This document shows, one piece after another, positions 13,670 to 25,732 of a DNA stretch of 64,000 nucleotides. The translations under genes and the position numbers were made by a program. Location: contig NZ_CP133838.1 of assembly GCF_031432975.1 (NCBI RefSeq), positions 1,302,001 through 1,366,000 of the forward strand, read 5' to 3'. Origin of the DNA: Buttiauxella selenatireducens. GTDB lineage: Bacteria; Pseudomonadota; Gammaproteobacteria; Enterobacterales; Enterobacteriaceae. How positions within the stretch are numbered: position 1 is the stretch's first letter; every line of letters begins with the position of its first letter. The notes under the pieces are model-generated. The model saw nothing but the letters and a program-made list of their open reading frames with translations. It had not been told where the DNA came from and did not search any database.

Positions 13670-14272
13670 ATGGATAAATCAACCCGTAAACCTGGCATCA
13701 TCCGACGTATATGGCAGTGGTGGCGTCGCCCAAGCCGTCTGGCGCTGGGCACGTTACTGCTGATTGGCTTCGCTGGTGGGATTATTTTCTGGGGCGGTTT
13801 TAACACCGGCATGGAGATGACTAACCGCGAGGAATTTTGTATCGGCTGTCATGAAATGCGCGCCAATGTCTACGAGGAGTATATGCAGACCGTGCATTAC
13901 AACAACCGTAGCGGCGTGCGTGCCACCTGCCCGGATTGCCACGTTCCGCATGAATGGGTACCGAAAATGGTACGTAAAATTCAGGCCAGTAAAGAGTTGT
14001 ATGCCAAAGCGTTTGGCATCATCGACACGCCACAAAAGTTTAATGACCATCGACTTGAGATGGCGCAAAACGAGTGGCGCAGGATGAAAAACAACAACTC
14101 GCAAGAGTGTCGGAACTGCCATAACTTTGATTACATGGATTTTACCGCCCAGAAAACCGTCGCGGCGAAAATGCATGATAAAGCGGTCAAAGACGGGCAA
14201 ACCTGTGTGGATTGCCATAAGGGGATTGCGCATAAGTTGCCGGATATGAGCGAAGTGAAGAATGGTTTCTGA
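13670..14272 (+). CDS. napC: Membrane-anchored tetrahaem quinol dehydrogenase NapC
   Basis: 200 residues. One N-terminal membrane anchor (about residues 22-45, ALGTLLLIGFAGGIIFWGGF) precedes a periplasmic NapC/NirT domain with four haem sites: CIGCH, CPDCH, CRNCH and CVDCH. It oxidises menaquinol or ubiquinol and feeds NapB. In this operon it is the only quinol-oxidising subunit, since napGH are missing. Last gene of the operon; a REP-like repeat block follows in place of a clear simple terminator. Confidence 0.96.
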   Translation: MDKSTRKPGIIRRIWQWWRRPSRLALGTLLLIGFAGGIIFWGGFNTGMEMTNREEFCIGCHEMRANVYEEYMQTVHYNNRSGVRATCPDCHVPHEWVPKMVRKIQASKELYAKAFGIIDTPQKFNDHRLEMAQNEWRRMKNNNSQECRNCHNFDYMDFTAQKTVAAKMHDKAVKDGQTCVDCHKGIAHKLPDMSEVKNGF

Positions 14273-14282
14273 CCTTTAAACC

Positions 14283-14469
14283 ACCCTCATCCTAACCTTC
14301 TCCCTGAGGGAGAAGGGATCAGAGCGGAGTCTGCTGAGGGATAAGGGACTACTCGGTTTTTCCCTGCCTTTCCCCTTCTCCCTGAGGGAGAAGGGATCTG
14401 GTCGGAGCCTGCTGAGGGTGAAGAGACTGTTTTCCCCCTCTCCCCGTGGGAGAGGGCCGGGGTGAGGGC
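14283..14469. repeat. REP-like palindromic element, copy A (internally duplicated)
   Basis: Outer arms ACCCTCATCC (left) and GGGGTGAGGG (right) are complementary. Inside, a block of about 45 bp beginning CCTTCTCCCTGAGGGAGAAGG occurs twice (from 14296 and from 14374), each ending GGAGYCTGCTGAGGG. It lies between napC and nudK, on the 3' side of the nap operon. Related elements are at 16331, 21984 and 61619. Open frames across it are repeat artefacts. Confidence 0.75.
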
Positions 14470-14554
14470 AAAGGGCATACACCACAAAAATTCGCGACAA
14501 AAACAACCTGCACGCCTATGATTACCGACTCCCCTAACTCACTGTGGAGACGGT

Positions 14555-15130
14555 ATGTCGGTCAAAATTGAAGTCATCAAAGATAAAATCCTCTCAGATA
14601 ACTACTTCATCCTGCGTAATATCACCTACGATTTATACCGTAACGAAGCCGAAGCTATCCGTCATAAACGAGAAGTGTATGACCGGGGTAACGGTGCCAC
14701 GATCCTGCTCTATAACCGTGATAAACAAACCGTGGTGCTGACGCGCCAGTTCCGTGTTGCGACGTGGGTCAACGGTAATGCCGACGGTATGTTGATTGAA
14801 GCCTGTGCCGGACTGTTGGATGCGGATGAGCCAGAAATTTGCGCGCGTAAAGAAGCGATTGAAGAAACAGGTTACGAAGTTGGGGACGTCGAAAAATTAT
14901 TCGAGCTGTATATGTCGCCGGGCGGTGTCACCGAGCTCATTCATTTCTATATGGCGGAATACAGTGACGCTCAACGCGATAACGCGGGTGGCGGGATTGA
15001 TGATGAAGATATCGATGTGCTCGAGTTGCCTTTCAGGCAGGCGATGGAAATGGTAGCAAAGGGGGAAATTCGTGATGGAAAAACGGTCATTCTGTTACAA
15101 CAGCTGAAATTACGCGGTGTCATGGATTAA
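14555..15130 (+). CDS. nudK: GDP-mannose pyrophosphatase NudK (Nudix)
   Basis: 191 residues, the E. coli length. The Nudix box is intact: [23 protein letters not shown], matching G-x5-E-x7-R-E-x2-E-E-x-G. The preceding strand [13 protein letters not shown] and the tail [13 protein letters not shown] are typical of the ADP-ribose/GDP-mannose branch. It hydrolyses GDP-mannose to GMP and mannose-1-phosphate. Stands alone; a GGAGA ribosome binding site precedes the ATG. Confidence 0.95.
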   Translation: MSVKIEVIKDKILSDNYFILRNITYDLYRNEAEAIRHKREVYDRGNGATILLYNRDKQTVVLTRQFRVATWVNGNADGMLIEACAGLLDADEPEICARKEAIEETGYEVGDVEKLFELYMSPGGVTELIHFYMAEYSDAQRDNAGGGIDDEDIDVLELPFRQAMEMVAKGEIRDGKTVILLQQLKLRGVMD

Positions 15131-15276
15131 AATTCTTAAAATTCAACGGGTAAACGATGGGTGATTTTAACAATATCTATCCGATAATTCCGATTGAGTG
15201 CAAACCTTAACCAGACGAAGATATCGCCACATTTCGTACATTTTTTCTCTTCGTCTTCTCAGGATATGTGTCGCCA

Positions 15277-16320
15277 ATGCTTCTGCGCAAAGAATCGCTG
15301 TTTCTCTTTTTATTCTTTATAGCGAACTCCGCTTTCGCGGCAGCGGCACAAAAATCGTTTTCCGACTGGCAAGTTACCTGCAATAACCAAAATTTTTGTT
15401 CGGCCCGTAACACCGGGCTGCATCAAGGCCTGGTCATGACGTTGACTCGTAGCGCCGGTGCGCATACCGATGCGGCACTGAGAATCGATTTGGGCAACAT
15501 GACCTCCACTGACATGAAAGCGCCACCGATTGCTCCACATCTGTTGGTCGATGGTGAACCGCTGATGTTGGATCTGACAAAATGGCAGGTCACTCCCCAT
15601 CACCTCAAAACCGGCGATGCCGATGCGATTAATGGTTTTCTCGATAAAGTCGTCAACGCGGGGGCCATTACCCTCAAAGAAGGGAAAGGAAATATCTCGC
15701 TCAGCGGACTGAAAGCGTCGTTGCTGTTTATTGACAGTCAGCAACAGCGCGTGGGCAGTGAAACCGCGTGGGTCAAAAAAGGCGATGAACCTCCTCTTAG
15801 TGTACCGCCAGCCCCGCCACTGAAAGCCGTTAAGCTGACTAACCCAACACCGACGCCGCTTACGCAAGAGGAACTAAACGACTTGATGGATTATGGCACC
15901 TGGCGCATGAGCAGCAGCCAGTGTTCGTTAGATCCCGCTCGCCGGGAAGTCCGCGTATTTGCCCTCAGTGACGACAAAGCCCTGCTGATGATTGGCTGTG
16001 AGGCCGGAGCTTACAATATTGTCGATCTCGCGTGGGTGGTATCCCGCCAGAAGCCGTTTGCGGCGCGGCAAATCCGTTTGAAACTGCCGTTTACGCCAGG
16101 AAGCGGTAACACCGAACTTGAACTGATGAACGCAGGATACGATGAAACCAATAAAGAACTGACCACGCTTGCGAAAGGGCGCGGAATCGGGGATTGCGGC
16201 GTCGCGACACGCTGGCGTTTTGATGGGCAACGTTTTCGCCTGGTGCGATATGCTGAAGAGCCGACTTGCGATGAGTGGAATTCGAGTGCGTCGTGGCCAA
16301 CGTTATGGGTGACTAAGTGA
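15277..16320 (+). CDS. ypfG: DUF1176 periplasmic protein YpfG
   Basis: About 347 residues from the ATG at 15277; a GTG at 15268 is an alternative start, and the AGGA at 15261-15264 does not decide between them. An N-terminal signal peptide (SLFLFLFFIANSAFAAAA) is followed by a secreted domain with paired cysteines (VTCNNQNFCSARN; QCSLDP; IGCEAG; GDCG; TCDEW) suggesting disulfides. The sequence follows E. coli YpfG, whose role is unknown. Convergent with tktB across a REP-like element. Confidence 0.88.
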   Translation: MLLRKESLFLFLFFIANSAFAAAAQKSFSDWQVTCNNQNFCSARNTGLHQGLVMTLTRSAGAHTDAALRIDLGNMTSTDMKAPPIAPHLLVDGEPLMLDLTKWQVTPHHLKTGDADAINGFLDKVVNAGAITLKEGKGNISLSGLKASLLFIDSQQQRVGSETAWVKKGDEPPLSVPPAPPLKAVKLTNPTPTPLTQEELNDLMDYGTWRMSSSQCSLDPARREVRVFALSDDKALLMIGCEAGAYNIVDLAWVVSRQKPFAARQIRLKLPFTPGSGNTELELMNAGYDETNKELTTLAKGRGIGDCGVATRWRFDGQRFRLVRYAEEPTCDEWNSSASWPTLWVTK

Positions 16321-16330
16321 TTTTAAAACC

Positions 16331-16440
16331 ACCCTCATCCCGGCCTTCTCCCAAAGGGAGAAGGGGCAATTCGTTTTTCGCGCTTGCCTGAGGGAAACTG
16401 GTTTTCACCCTCTCCCGTGGGAGAGGGCTGGGGTGAGGGC
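16331..16440. repeat. REP-like palindromic element, copy B
   Basis: Starts ACCCTCATCCCGGCC and ends GGCTGGGGTGAGGGC, complementary outer arms. Inside lie two shorter palindromes, CTTCTCCC-aaa-GGGAGAAG and CCCTCTCCC-gt-GGGAGAGGG. It sits between the convergent ypfG and tktB genes, where it may serve as a two-way terminator. Confidence 0.75.
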
Positions 16441-16453
16441 AAGCAGCGACGCC

Positions 16454-18451
16454 CTAAACTCCTAAAACCTTCTTCGCTTTCGCCACCACATTCTCGGTGG
16501 TAAAGCCAAAGAACGGGAACAGCTTATCGGCGGGCGCTGATTCACCGTAAGTCGTCATGCCGACAATCGCCCCTTTCAGGCCGACATATTTGTACCAGTA
16601 ATCCGCAATACTCGCTTCGACTGCCACGCGCGCGGTAATACCTGAAGGCAAAACAGACTCCCGATACGCTTCGTCCTGCGCATCAAAAATATCAGTGGAA
16701 GGCAGCGAAACCACGCGTACTTTGTGGCCTTCGGCTGTGAGTTTATCCGCCGCCAGTACCGTGATTTCCATCTCAGACCCGGTTGCGATCAGAATGACAT
16801 CCGGTGAGCCGTCACTGTCTTTGAGAATATAGCCCCCGCGACGAATGGCACTGACTTGTTCTGACGTGCGTTCCATTTGAGCGAGGTTTTGGCGCGAAAG
16901 AATCAGCGCCGTAGGGCCGTTATGGCGCTCAATTGCTGCTTTCCATGCCACTGCGGCTTCGACCTGGTCGCAAGGCCGCCAGGTACTGAAGTTAGGGGTC
17001 ATGCGCAGGCTGGCCAGTTGCTCAACCGCCTGATGCGTGGGGCCATCTTCGCCAAGGCCAATCGAATCGTGGGTATACACCATGATTTGCCGGGCCTTCA
17101 TTAATGCCGCCATACGCGCCGCATTACGCGCGTATTCCACAAACATCAGGAAGGTGGCGGTATACGGCACAAATCCGCCATGATGGGCAATCCCGTTGGC
17201 GATGGCCGTCATACCGAATTCGCGCACACCGTAGTGAATGTAATTCCCGGCGATGTCCTCTTTAATGGATTTGGATTCTTTCCAGATGGTCAGATTGCTC
17301 GGAGCCAAATCGGCAGAACCGCCTAACAATTCTGGCAAACTTGGGCCATAGGCATTGAGCGCGTTTTGCGAGGCTTTACGAGTCGCAATTTTTTCCGGAT
17401 TAGCCTGCAATTTCTCAATGAATTTTTGCGTGGTTTCCTGCCAGTCTTCGGGCAACTCGCCGTGCATCCGGCGGTTAAATTCAGCAGCAAGCTCGGGATT
17501 CTCTTTCGCATAGGCGGCAAATTTATCATTCCAGACCGCTTCGGCTTGCTCGCCTTTTTCTTTGGCATCCCAGGCGTGATAAATCTCTTTCGGGATTTCA
17601 AACGCCGGATAGTTCCAGCCGAGTTGTTTGCGGGCGAGAGCGACTTCCTGCTCACCAAGAGGAGCGCCGTGCGCCTCTTCTTTACCGGCTTTGTTTGGCG
17701 AGCCAAAACCGATGACGGTGCGGCAAATAATTAGCGACGGTTTATCTTTGACGCTTTGCGCTTCCTCAATCGCTTTTTTCAATGCTTCGGGATCGTGGCC
17801 GTCAATTTCATGCACCACATGCCAGTGATAAGCCTCAAAACGTTTGGCGGTATCGTCGGTAAACCAGCCTTCGGTTTCACCATCAATTGAGATGCCATTG
17901 TGGTCATAGAAGCCGATGAGTTTGCCAAGACCGAGCGTGCCGGCAAGAGAGCAAGCCTCGTGGGATATACCTTCCATCAGGCAGCCGTCACCCATAAATA
18001 CATAGGTAAAGTGATCGACAATTTCATGATTGGGGCGGTTAAATTGCGCCCCAAGTGTGCGTTCAGCAATGGCCATGCCGACAGCATTGGCAAGCCCCTG
18101 GCCGAGCGGCCCCGTGGTGGTTTCCACGCCAGGGGTATAACCCATTTCGGGATGACCAGGGGTTTTGGAGTGAAGCTGGCGGAAGTTTTTTAACTCCGAC
18201 ATCGGTAAGTCATACCCGCTCAGATGCAACAGGCTGTAGAGCAGCATCGAGGCGTGACCGTTGGAAAGAACAAATCTGTCCCGATCAGCCCATGTGGGGT
18301 TCGTAGGGTTATGGTGCAGGAAGTCGTTCCATAACACTTCGGCAATATCTGCCATTCCCATCGGTGCGCCAGGGTGGCCTGAATTCGCTTTTTGTACCGC
18401 GTCCATACTCAGGGCACGAATGGCATTAGCAAGCTCTTTACGAGATGACAT
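16454..18451 (-). CDS. tktB: Transketolase 2
   Basis: 665 residues, full length. It starts [32 protein letters not shown]. The thiamine-diphosphate motif [18 protein letters not shown]...DHNGISID, the catalytic His context (SNGHASM) and the pyrimidine-domain motif [17 protein letters not shown] are all present. It transfers two-carbon ketol units between pentose-phosphate sugars in the cytoplasm. It follows talA by 21 bp on the same strand, the talA-tktB pair that in E. coli is under RpoS control. Called TktB rather than TktA from this pairing and neighbourhood. Confidence 0.95.
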   Translation of the reverse strand: MSSRKELANAIRALSMDAVQKANSGHPGAPMGMADIAEVLWNDFLHHNPTNPTWADRDRFVLSNGHASMLLYSLLHLSGYDLPMSELKNFRQLHSKTPGHPEMGYTPGVETTTGPLGQGLANAVGMAIAERTLGAQFNRPNHEIVDHFTYVFMGDGCLMEGISHEACSLAGTLGLGKLIGFYDHNGISIDGETEGWFTDDTAKRFEAYHWHVVHEIDGHDPEALKKAIEEAQSVKDKPSLIICRTVIGFGSPNKAGKEEAHGAPLGEQEVALARKQLGWNYPAFEIPKEIYHAWDAKEKGEQAEAVWNDKFAAYAKENPELAAEFNRRMHGELPEDWQETTQKFIEKLQANPEKIATRKASQNALNAYGPSLPELLGGSADLAPSNLTIWKESKSIKEDIAGNYIHYGVREFGMTAIANGIAHHGGFVPYTATFLMFVEYARNAARMAALMKARQIMVYTHDSIGLGEDGPTHQAVEQLASLRMTPNFSTWRPCDQVEAAVAWKAAIERHNGPTALILSRQNLAQMERTSEQVSAIRRGGYILKDSDGSPDVILIATGSEMEITVLAADKLTAEGHKVRVVSLPSTDIFDAQDEAYRESVLPSGITARVAVEASIADYWYKYVGLKGAIVGMTTYGESAPADKLFPFFGFTTENVVAKAKKVLGV

Positions 18452-18472
18452 GTTTCACTCCGTGGTTGTCGT

Positions 18473-19423
18473 TCAAAGTTTAGCGGCGAGTAAATCTTCC
18501 AGTTTTCGTTGATCAATGGCGAACAGGCGAATGCCTTCAGCCAGTTTTTCTACCGCCATAGGGTCCTGATTATGTTCCCAGCGGAATTCTGCTTCGCTAA
18601 TCGGTTCAGGGCGGCGGAACCCCTGCGAACCTGGGATGAGTTTACGTATTACCGGTTCTTCGCTTTCCTGAAGCTGCTGCAACAGGTTTGGTGCAATTGT
18701 CAGGCGGTCGCAGCCCACCAACGCCAGTATTTGTTCGGTGCGGCGGAAACTCGCGCCCATCACGATGGTGCTGTAGTTATGCTGCTTAAAGTAATCATAG
18801 ATATTGCGCACCGATTTGACGCCCGGATCTTCTTCAACGACATACGGGTCCATCGGTTTGCGTGCCTGATACCAGTCGTAGATACGGCCAACGAACGGTG
18901 AAATCAGGAACACGCCGGCTTCGGCACAAGCACGCGCCTGGGCAAAGGAGAACAGGAGCGTCAGGTTGCAGTCGATACCTTCTTTTTGCAGCTGTTCAGC
19001 GGCACGAATGCCTTCCCAGGTGGAGGCCAGTTTGATAAGCACTCTCGACTTATCAATGCCAAGTTCTTCATACAGCGCAATTAAATGGCGGGCTTTCGCG
19101 ATGCTTTTCTCTTTGTCAAAAGAGAGGCGGGCGTCTACTTCCGTCGAGACGCGTCCAGGAATGCTTTTCAGAATTTCAGCACCAAAGTTAACGGCCAGTT
19201 TGTCGCAGGCTTGGGCAACTTGCTCTTCCTGGTTACCGCCGCGTTGTTTGCCATAAGCAATGGCATCATCGATGAGTGTTTGGTAATGCGCTAAACCTGC
19301 CGCTTTCAGTAATAACGAGGGGTTGGTTGTTGCATCGATGGGTTGGTAGTGACGAATAGATTCAATATCGCCGCTGTCGGCGACAACTGTAGTGAATTTC
19401 TTGATACCGTCTAACTGACTCAT
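18473..19423 (-). CDS. talA: Transaldolase A
   Basis: 316 residues from the ATG at 19423, the E. coli TalA length; an upstream in-frame ATG (19465) would add 14 atypical residues and lacks a ribosome binding site as good as the AGGAG before 19423. The Schiff-base lysine lies in [25 protein letters not shown] and [11 protein letters not shown] are the other signatures. It transfers dihydroxyacetone units between sedoheptulose-7-P and glyceraldehyde-3-P. Operon with tktB. Confidence 0.95.
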   Translation of the reverse strand: MSQLDGIKKFTTVVADSGDIESIRHYQPIDATTNPSLLLKAAGLAHYQTLIDDAIAYGKQRGGNQEEQVAQACDKLAVNFGAEILKSIPGRVSTEVDARLSFDKEKSIAKARHLIALYEELGIDKSRVLIKLASTWEGIRAAEQLQKEGIDCNLTLLFSFAQARACAEAGVFLISPFVGRIYDWYQARKPMDPYVVEEDPGVKSVRNIYDYFKQHNYSTIVMGASFRRTEQILALVGCDRLTIAPNLLQQLQESEEPVIRKLIPGSQGFRRPEPISEAEFRWEHNQDPMAVEKLAEGIRLFAIDQRKLEDLLAAKL

Positions 19424-19683
19424 GACTATCTCCTTTAGATACATATTGTTACTTGAGTGCTCCATGTCACTCGCGACGAAAATTCATCGTTGGCATAACT
19501 AAAAAGCATAGCAGATAGGTCTGGCATTGTTGTTAATGGGAGCTAACATAGTCACTCTGATTTGCTAACATTTTTGTCGGATGTTGCTGATAGTATGGCG
19601 ACGTTCAAAGTTTAGTGATGCTACAAGCGTGATACTACATGACCTTAGCGACTCATTAAGAATGATAAGAAAGGAACGAAGAA

Positions 19684-21963
19684 ATGGATGAACAACTGAA
19701 GCAAAGTGCCCTCGATTTCCATGAATTCCCCATTCCCGGAAAAATTCAGGTATCCCCAACCAAGCCTCTCGCCACTCAACGTGACCTGGCATTGGCCTAC
19801 TCTCCGGGTGTTGCGGCACCTTGTCTTGAGATAGAAAAAGATCCACTTGCAGCCTACAAATACACCGCGCGTGGCAACCTTGTTGGTGTGATCTCTAACG
19901 GCACCGCAGTGCTTGGGCTGGGCAATATCGGCGCGCTGGCAGGCAAGCCGGTGATGGAAGGTAAAGGCGTTCTGTTCAAGAAATTTGCCGGTATTGACGT
20001 GTTCGATATCGAAGTCGACGAAATGGACCCGGACAAGCTGATTGACGTTATTGCAGCACTCGAACCAACCTTTGGCGGCATCAACTTAGAAGATATCAAA
20101 GCCCCAGAGTGTTTCTACATCGAGAAAAAACTGCGCGAACGCATGAATATTCCTGTGTTCCATGACGATCAGCACGGGACCGCCATCATCTGTACTGCGG
20201 CGGTGCTAAACGGCCTGCGAGTGGTTGAGAAAAATATTTCTGATGTCCGTCTGGTGGTTTCAGGTGCGGGGGCTTCTGCAATCGCCTGTATGAACCTGCT
20301 GGTACAGCTGGGTATTCAGAAACACAACATCGTGGTCTGCGACTCAAAAGGCGTTATCTACAAAGGCCGTGAAGAAAACATGGCGGAAACCAAAGCGGCG
20401 TACGCGGTGGACGATAACGGTAAGCGCACGCTTGATGAAGTGATTGAAGGTGCGGATATCTTCCTCGGTTGTTCTGGCCCGAAAGCCATGAGCCAGGAGA
20501 TGGTCAAAAAAATGGCGCGTTCGCCGCTGATTCTGGCGCTGGCGAACCCAGAGCCTGAGATCCTGCCTCCGTTGGCGAAAGAAGTGCGCCCGGATGCCAT
20601 TATCTGTACCGGACGTTCTGATTTTCCAAACCAGGTTAACAACGTGCTGTGCTTCCCGTTCATTTTCCGTGGCGCGTTGGATGTGGGCGCAACGGCCATC
20701 AACGAAGAGATGAAGCTGGCGGCGGTTCACGCTATTGCTGAACTGGCTCATGCCGAGCAAAGCGATGTGGTGGCTTCTGCCTATGGCGAAGAAGAGCTGA
20801 CCTTCGGCCCTGATTACCTGATTCCAAAACCTTTCGACCCACGTTTGATTGTGCAAATCGCCCCTGCCGTTGCGAAAGCGGCCATGGATACCGGTGTTGC
20901 AACACGCCCAATTAAGGACTTCGACGCCTATCGCGAGAAGCTGACCGAGTTCGTATACAAAACGAACTTGTTTATGAAGCCTATTTTCTCTCAGGCGCGT
21001 AAAGATCCTAAACGTGTGGTTCTGACTGAAGGTGAAGAGGCGCGTGTGTTGCATGCGACTCAGGAGCTGATCACCCTGGGCCTCGCGAAGCCCATTCTGA
21101 TTGGTCGTCCTGCCGTTATCGAGATGCGTCTGAAGAAGCTGGGCCTGCAAATGCGTGCCGGTGTAGACTTCGAAATCGTCAATAACGAATCCGATCCGCG
21201 TTTCAAAGAGTACTGGAATGAGTACTACAACATCATGAAACGCCGAGGTATTACGCAGGAACAAGCGCAGCGAGCGGTGATCAGCAATACCACGATTATC
21301 GGCGCTATCATGGTGCATCGTGGTGAAGCGGATGCCATGATTTGCGGCACCATCGGTGAGTATCACGAACACTTTAGCGTGTTGGAAAAACTGTTTGGTT
21401 ATCGCGAAGGGGTGAAAGCCGCAGGGGCGATGAATGCGCTGTTGCTGCCAAGCGGTAACACCTTTATTGCTGATACCTACGTGAATGACGATCCGTCACC
21501 GGAAGAGCTGACAGAAATCACTCTGTTGGCTGCCGAAACGGTGCGTCGTTTTGGTATCGAGCCAAAAGTCGCGCTGTTGTCGCATTCCAATTACGGTTCT
21601 TCCGATTCCAAAGCCGCCTGCAAAATGCGTAAAACGCTGGAGATGGTTCGCGAACGTGCGCCTGATCTGGAAATCGACGGTGAAATGCATGGTGATGCGG
21701 CGCTGGTGGAAAGTATTCGCAACGAACGTATGCCTGACAGTCCACTGAAAGGTTCTGCAAATATCCTGATCATGCCGAACGTGGAAGCGGCGCGCATTAG
21801 TTACAACTTACTGCGTGTTTCCAGCTCGGAAGGGGTGACTGTTGGGCCAGTATTGATGGGTGTGGCGAAACCGGTACATGTGTTAACACCGATTGCGTCT
21901 GTTCGTCGTATTGTGAATATGGTGGCGTTGGCGGTTGTAGAAGCGCAGACGATTCCGCTTTAA
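19684..21963 (+). CDS. maeB: NADP-dependent malic enzyme, PTA-domain fusion
   Basis: 759 residues, matching E. coli MaeB. The N-terminal half (about 1-430) is the malic enzyme with the catalytic Tyr/Lys region ([24 protein letters not shown]), metal-binding acidic residues near FHDDQHGTA, and a Rossmann motif [13 protein letters not shown]. The C-terminal half (about 430-759) is a phosphotransacetylase-like domain ([32 protein letters not shown]), which in this family acts in regulation and multimerisation. It decarboxylates malate to pyruvate with NADP. Monocistronic, preceded by AGGAACGAAGAA. Confidence 0.97.
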   Translation: MDEQLKQSALDFHEFPIPGKIQVSPTKPLATQRDLALAYSPGVAAPCLEIEKDPLAAYKYTARGNLVGVISNGTAVLGLGNIGALAGKPVMEGKGVLFKKFAGIDVFDIEVDEMDPDKLIDVIAALEPTFGGINLEDIKAPECFYIEKKLRERMNIPVFHDDQHGTAIICTAAVLNGLRVVEKNISDVRLVVSGAGASAIACMNLLVQLGIQKHNIVVCDSKGVIYKGREENMAETKAAYAVDDNGKRTLDEVIEGADIFLGCSGPKAMSQEMVKKMARSPLILALANPEPEILPPLAKEVRPDAIICTGRSDFPNQVNNVLCFPFIFRGALDVGATAINEEMKLAAVHAIAELAHAEQSDVVASAYGEEELTFGPDYLIPKPFDPRLIVQIAPAVAKAAMDTGVATRPIKDFDAYREKLTEFVYKTNLFMKPIFSQARKDPKRVVLTEGEEARVLHATQELITLGLAKPILIGRPAVIEMRLKKLGLQMRAGVDFEIVNNESDPRFKEYWNEYYNIMKRRGITQEQAQRAVISNTTIIGAIMVHRGEADAMICGTIGEYHEHFSVLEKLFGYREGVKAAGAMNALLLPSGNTFIADTYVNDDPSPEELTEITLLAAETVRRFGIEPKVALLSHSNYGSSDSKAACKMRKTLEMVRERAPDLEIDGEMHGDAALVESIRNERMPDSPLKGSANILIMPNVEAARISYNLLRVSSSEGVTVGPVLMGVAKPVHVLTPIASVRRIVNMVALAVVEAQTIPL

Positions 21964-21983
21964 CTCTTTTTCCTTTAGCTCTT

Positions 21984-22120
21984 CCCCCTCACCCCGGCCC
22001 TCTCCCCAGGGAGAGGGGGAAAAGAACCGAGCTAGGGATAGGGGGAAAGAACTGAGCTAGGGAGAGGGGGAAAAGAACTGAAGTATTCCCCTCCCTTTGG
22101 GAGAGGGTTAGGGTGAGGGG
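21984..22120. repeat. REP-like palindromic element, copy C (internal tandem units)
   Basis: Left arm CCCCTCACCCCGGCCCTCTCC and right arm GGGAGAGGGTTAGGGTGAGGGG pair. Between them a unit of roughly 25 bp beginning GAACYGAGCTAGGGA occurs two and a half times (from about 22024). It lies between the convergent maeB and hemF. Confidence 0.75.
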
Positions 22121-22127
22121 AGAAAGT

Positions 22128-23911
<1,784 letters not shown>

Positions 23912-23985
23912 GCGGCTAATATTTTTATCTTTAGAATTGCAGATAGGCATTTATAGCGTATCGGCAAAGGGTAAACGACAAGCAT

Positions 23986-24019
23986 TTTTCTGAAATGACA
24001 CTCTTTTCATTTCAGAAAA
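23986..24019. repeat. 13-bp perfect inverted repeat between amiA and ypeA
   Basis: TTTTCTGAAATGA (23986-23998) and TCATTTCAGAAAA (24007-24019) are exact complements around the 8-base loop CACTCTTT. It lies in the divergent amiA/ypeA promoter gap, so it could be an operator or a hairpin. No regulator is known to me that fits it. Confidence 0.7.
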
Positions 24020-24117
24020 TGAATGAGTGGGTAGTATGCCATTTTTTCGCTGGTTATTGGCGAAATGGTCACTTACCCTCATAATTACTGTTTTTACACT
24101 TTCAGGTGGCTAATACC

Positions 24118-24543
24118 ATGGAAATACGTGTTTTTCGCCAGGATGATTTTGAAGAAGTCATTACGCTTTGGGAGCGTTGCGACTTATTGCGTCCATGGAA
24201 CGATCCTGAAATGGATATTGAACGTAAACTCAATCATGACGCGGATCTGTTCTTAGTTGCTGAAGTAGGTGGCGAAGTGGTGGGTTCACTCATGGGCGGC
24301 TATGACGGCCACCGTGGTTCAGCTTACTACCTTGGCGTTCACCCGGAATACCGCGGTCGAGGCATCGCCAACGCACTGTTAAGCCGACTGGAGAAAAAGC
24401 TTATCGCACGCGGCTGCCCCAAAATTCATATCATGGTGCGTGAAGAAAATGATCTGGTGATTGGTATGTATGAACGCCTTGAATATGAACAGCAAGATGT
24501 CGTGCTGCTCGGCAAGCGCTTGATTGAAGACCAAGAATATTAA
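24118..24543 (+). CDS. ypeA: GNAT-family acetyltransferase YpeA
   Basis: 141 residues from the ATG at 24118 ([15 protein letters not shown]), as in E. coli; a start four codons earlier is less likely. The acetyl-CoA binding motif A is clear: [25 protein letters not shown]. Cytoplasmic, substrate unknown. Its stop overlaps the yfeZ ATG by one base, so ypeA and yfeZ are translated from one message. Confidence 0.92.
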   Translation: MEIRVFRQDDFEEVITLWERCDLLRPWNDPEMDIERKLNHDADLFLVAEVGGEVVGSLMGGYDGHRGSAYYLGVHPEYRGRGIANALLSRLEKKLIARGCPKIHIMVREENDLVIGMYERLEYEQQDVVLLGKRLIEDQEY

Positions 24544-24989
24544 TGCCTTATTTGTATCCACCATCGGATTACGATACTCACGGTAATCTGAAAACACCTC
24601 TTTTGTTCTGGTGCATCCTCCTGTTGCAGGCGCGAACCTGGTTTGTGTTAGTGCTCGCGGCGGCGTCTCGCCAGCAAGGGGATGCTATTCTCGGTGCCTT
24701 CTATCCTGACCGCGATACTTTTTGGTTTGGATTACTGCCTGGTATTCCCGCAGCACTGGCATTTATGATGAGTGGCCGCCGCCATTTACACCCTCGTTTA
24801 TGGGCAATGTGGCGCTGGGTGCTCGTTGCCGCGCAAGGCGTCGTGTTGGCCTGGCAGTTGCTGCTGTTATGGCAGGGCGAAGCGTTAACCGGCGTAACAT
24901 TATCGCTGTTGATAGCCGATATTTTTGCCTTGTGGTGGTTGTGTCGCAGCCGCCGTTTACGCGATTACTTCACGCTTAGCCACGAATAA
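24543..24989 (+). CDS. yfeZ: Inner-membrane protein YfeZ (DUF2919)
   Basis: 148 residues with four predicted membrane segments (around 21-40 LFWCILLLQARTWFVLVLAA, 62-78, 89-110 and 116-136). It starts [19 protein letters not shown], and the YDTHGNLKTP lead is shared with E. coli YfeZ. Function unknown. It overlaps ypeA by one base and is followed 64 bp later by yfeY. Confidence 0.9.
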   Translation: MPYLYPPSDYDTHGNLKTPLLFWCILLLQARTWFVLVLAAASRQQGDAILGAFYPDRDTFWFGLLPGIPAALAFMMSGRRHLHPRLWAMWRWVLVAAQGVVLAWQLLLLWQGEALTGVTLSLLIADIFALWWLCRSRRLRDYFTLSHE

Positions 24990-25053
24990 CCTGGCACTTT
25001 TGGGAAAGTTTGCACTCCAAAGCGCGTACCCATGCTTAATAAAGGAATTTTTG

Positions 25054-25629
25054 ATGAAAACACTGCGCCTGATGTTATTAGGGTTGCCACTGGTTTTAAG
25101 CGGTTGTTCGACGCTGTCTTCGATCAACTGGTCTGCGGCAAATCCATTGAGCTGGTTCGGTTCGTCGCTTGAAGTGAGCGAGCAGGGTGTGGGTGAGATA
25201 ACCGCCAGTACGCCAATGGATGAAAAAGCCGTCAGCAGCGCTTTAAATGATAACTACCGTCTGCGCAGCGGTATGAAAACCGATAACGGCGAAATTGTGC
25301 GCTTCTTTGAGGCCATGACTGACAACACGGTGAAGGTTGTGGTGAACGGTGAGAAAGGGTCGGTTAGCCGTGTCGATGTGATGGACAGCGATATTGAAAC
25401 CGATAGCGGCGTTAAAATTGGCACGACGTTTAGCTCCCTGTATGACAAAGCGTTTGGTTCATGCGTTAAAGCCACCGGTGACGACAGCGACGGTGTAGAG
25501 TGCAAGGCACCAAACAGCCAGCATATTAGTTACCTGTTTAGCGGTGAATGGCATGGTGCGCAGGAGTTGATGCCGTCTGACGACACACTCAAGAATTGGA
25601 AGATCAGCAAAATTATCTGGCGTCGATAA
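25054..25629 (+). CDS. yfeY: Lipoprotein YfeY (DUF1131/RpoE-regulated type)
   Basis: 191 residues from the ATG at 25054, the E. coli length. The lipobox is LVLSGCSTL, predicting lipidation at Cys 20 after signal peptidase II cleavage. The mature part follows E. coli YfeY (SAANPLSWFGSS; EVSEQGVGEITASTPM; SDDTLKNWKISKIIWRR). In E. coli yfeY is a sigma-E regulon member; the function is unknown. Confidence 0.92.
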   Translation: MKTLRLMLLGLPLVLSGCSTLSSINWSAANPLSWFGSSLEVSEQGVGEITASTPMDEKAVSSALNDNYRLRSGMKTDNGEIVRFFEAMTDNTVKVVVNGEKGSVSRVDVMDSDIETDSGVKIGTTFSSLYDKAFGSCVKATGDDSDGVECKAPNSQHISYLFSGEWHGAQELMPSDDTLKNWKISKIIWRR

Positions 25630-25695
25630 AAATTCGTCCCAGGTTTGCGTCTTCTCAATAAGGTGCAACCGTATTTGGTTATCATAAGGGAATAA

Positions 25696-25722
25696 ACGCC
25701 ACGTAGAGTGGCGTGTTTTTTT
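25696..25722 (+). terminator. Terminator between yfeY and yfeX
   Basis: Stem ACGCCAC (25696-25702) pairs with GTGGCGT (25708-25714) and runs into T7 (25716-25722). It ends 10 bases before the yfeX start codon, with only the AGGAGG ribosome binding site between. Confidence 0.8.
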
Positions 25723-25732
25723 AGGAGGATTC

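Noticed and set aside
14276-14506. 66-76 codon frames downstream of napC
   Set aside because: They read through REP-like element A; composition is repeat-driven.
20344-21372. 342-codon open frame antisense to maeB
   Set aside because: It lies wholly inside maeB on the other strand, is rich in His/Arg/Phe as expected from mirrored codon bias, has no ribosome binding site and no recognisable domain.
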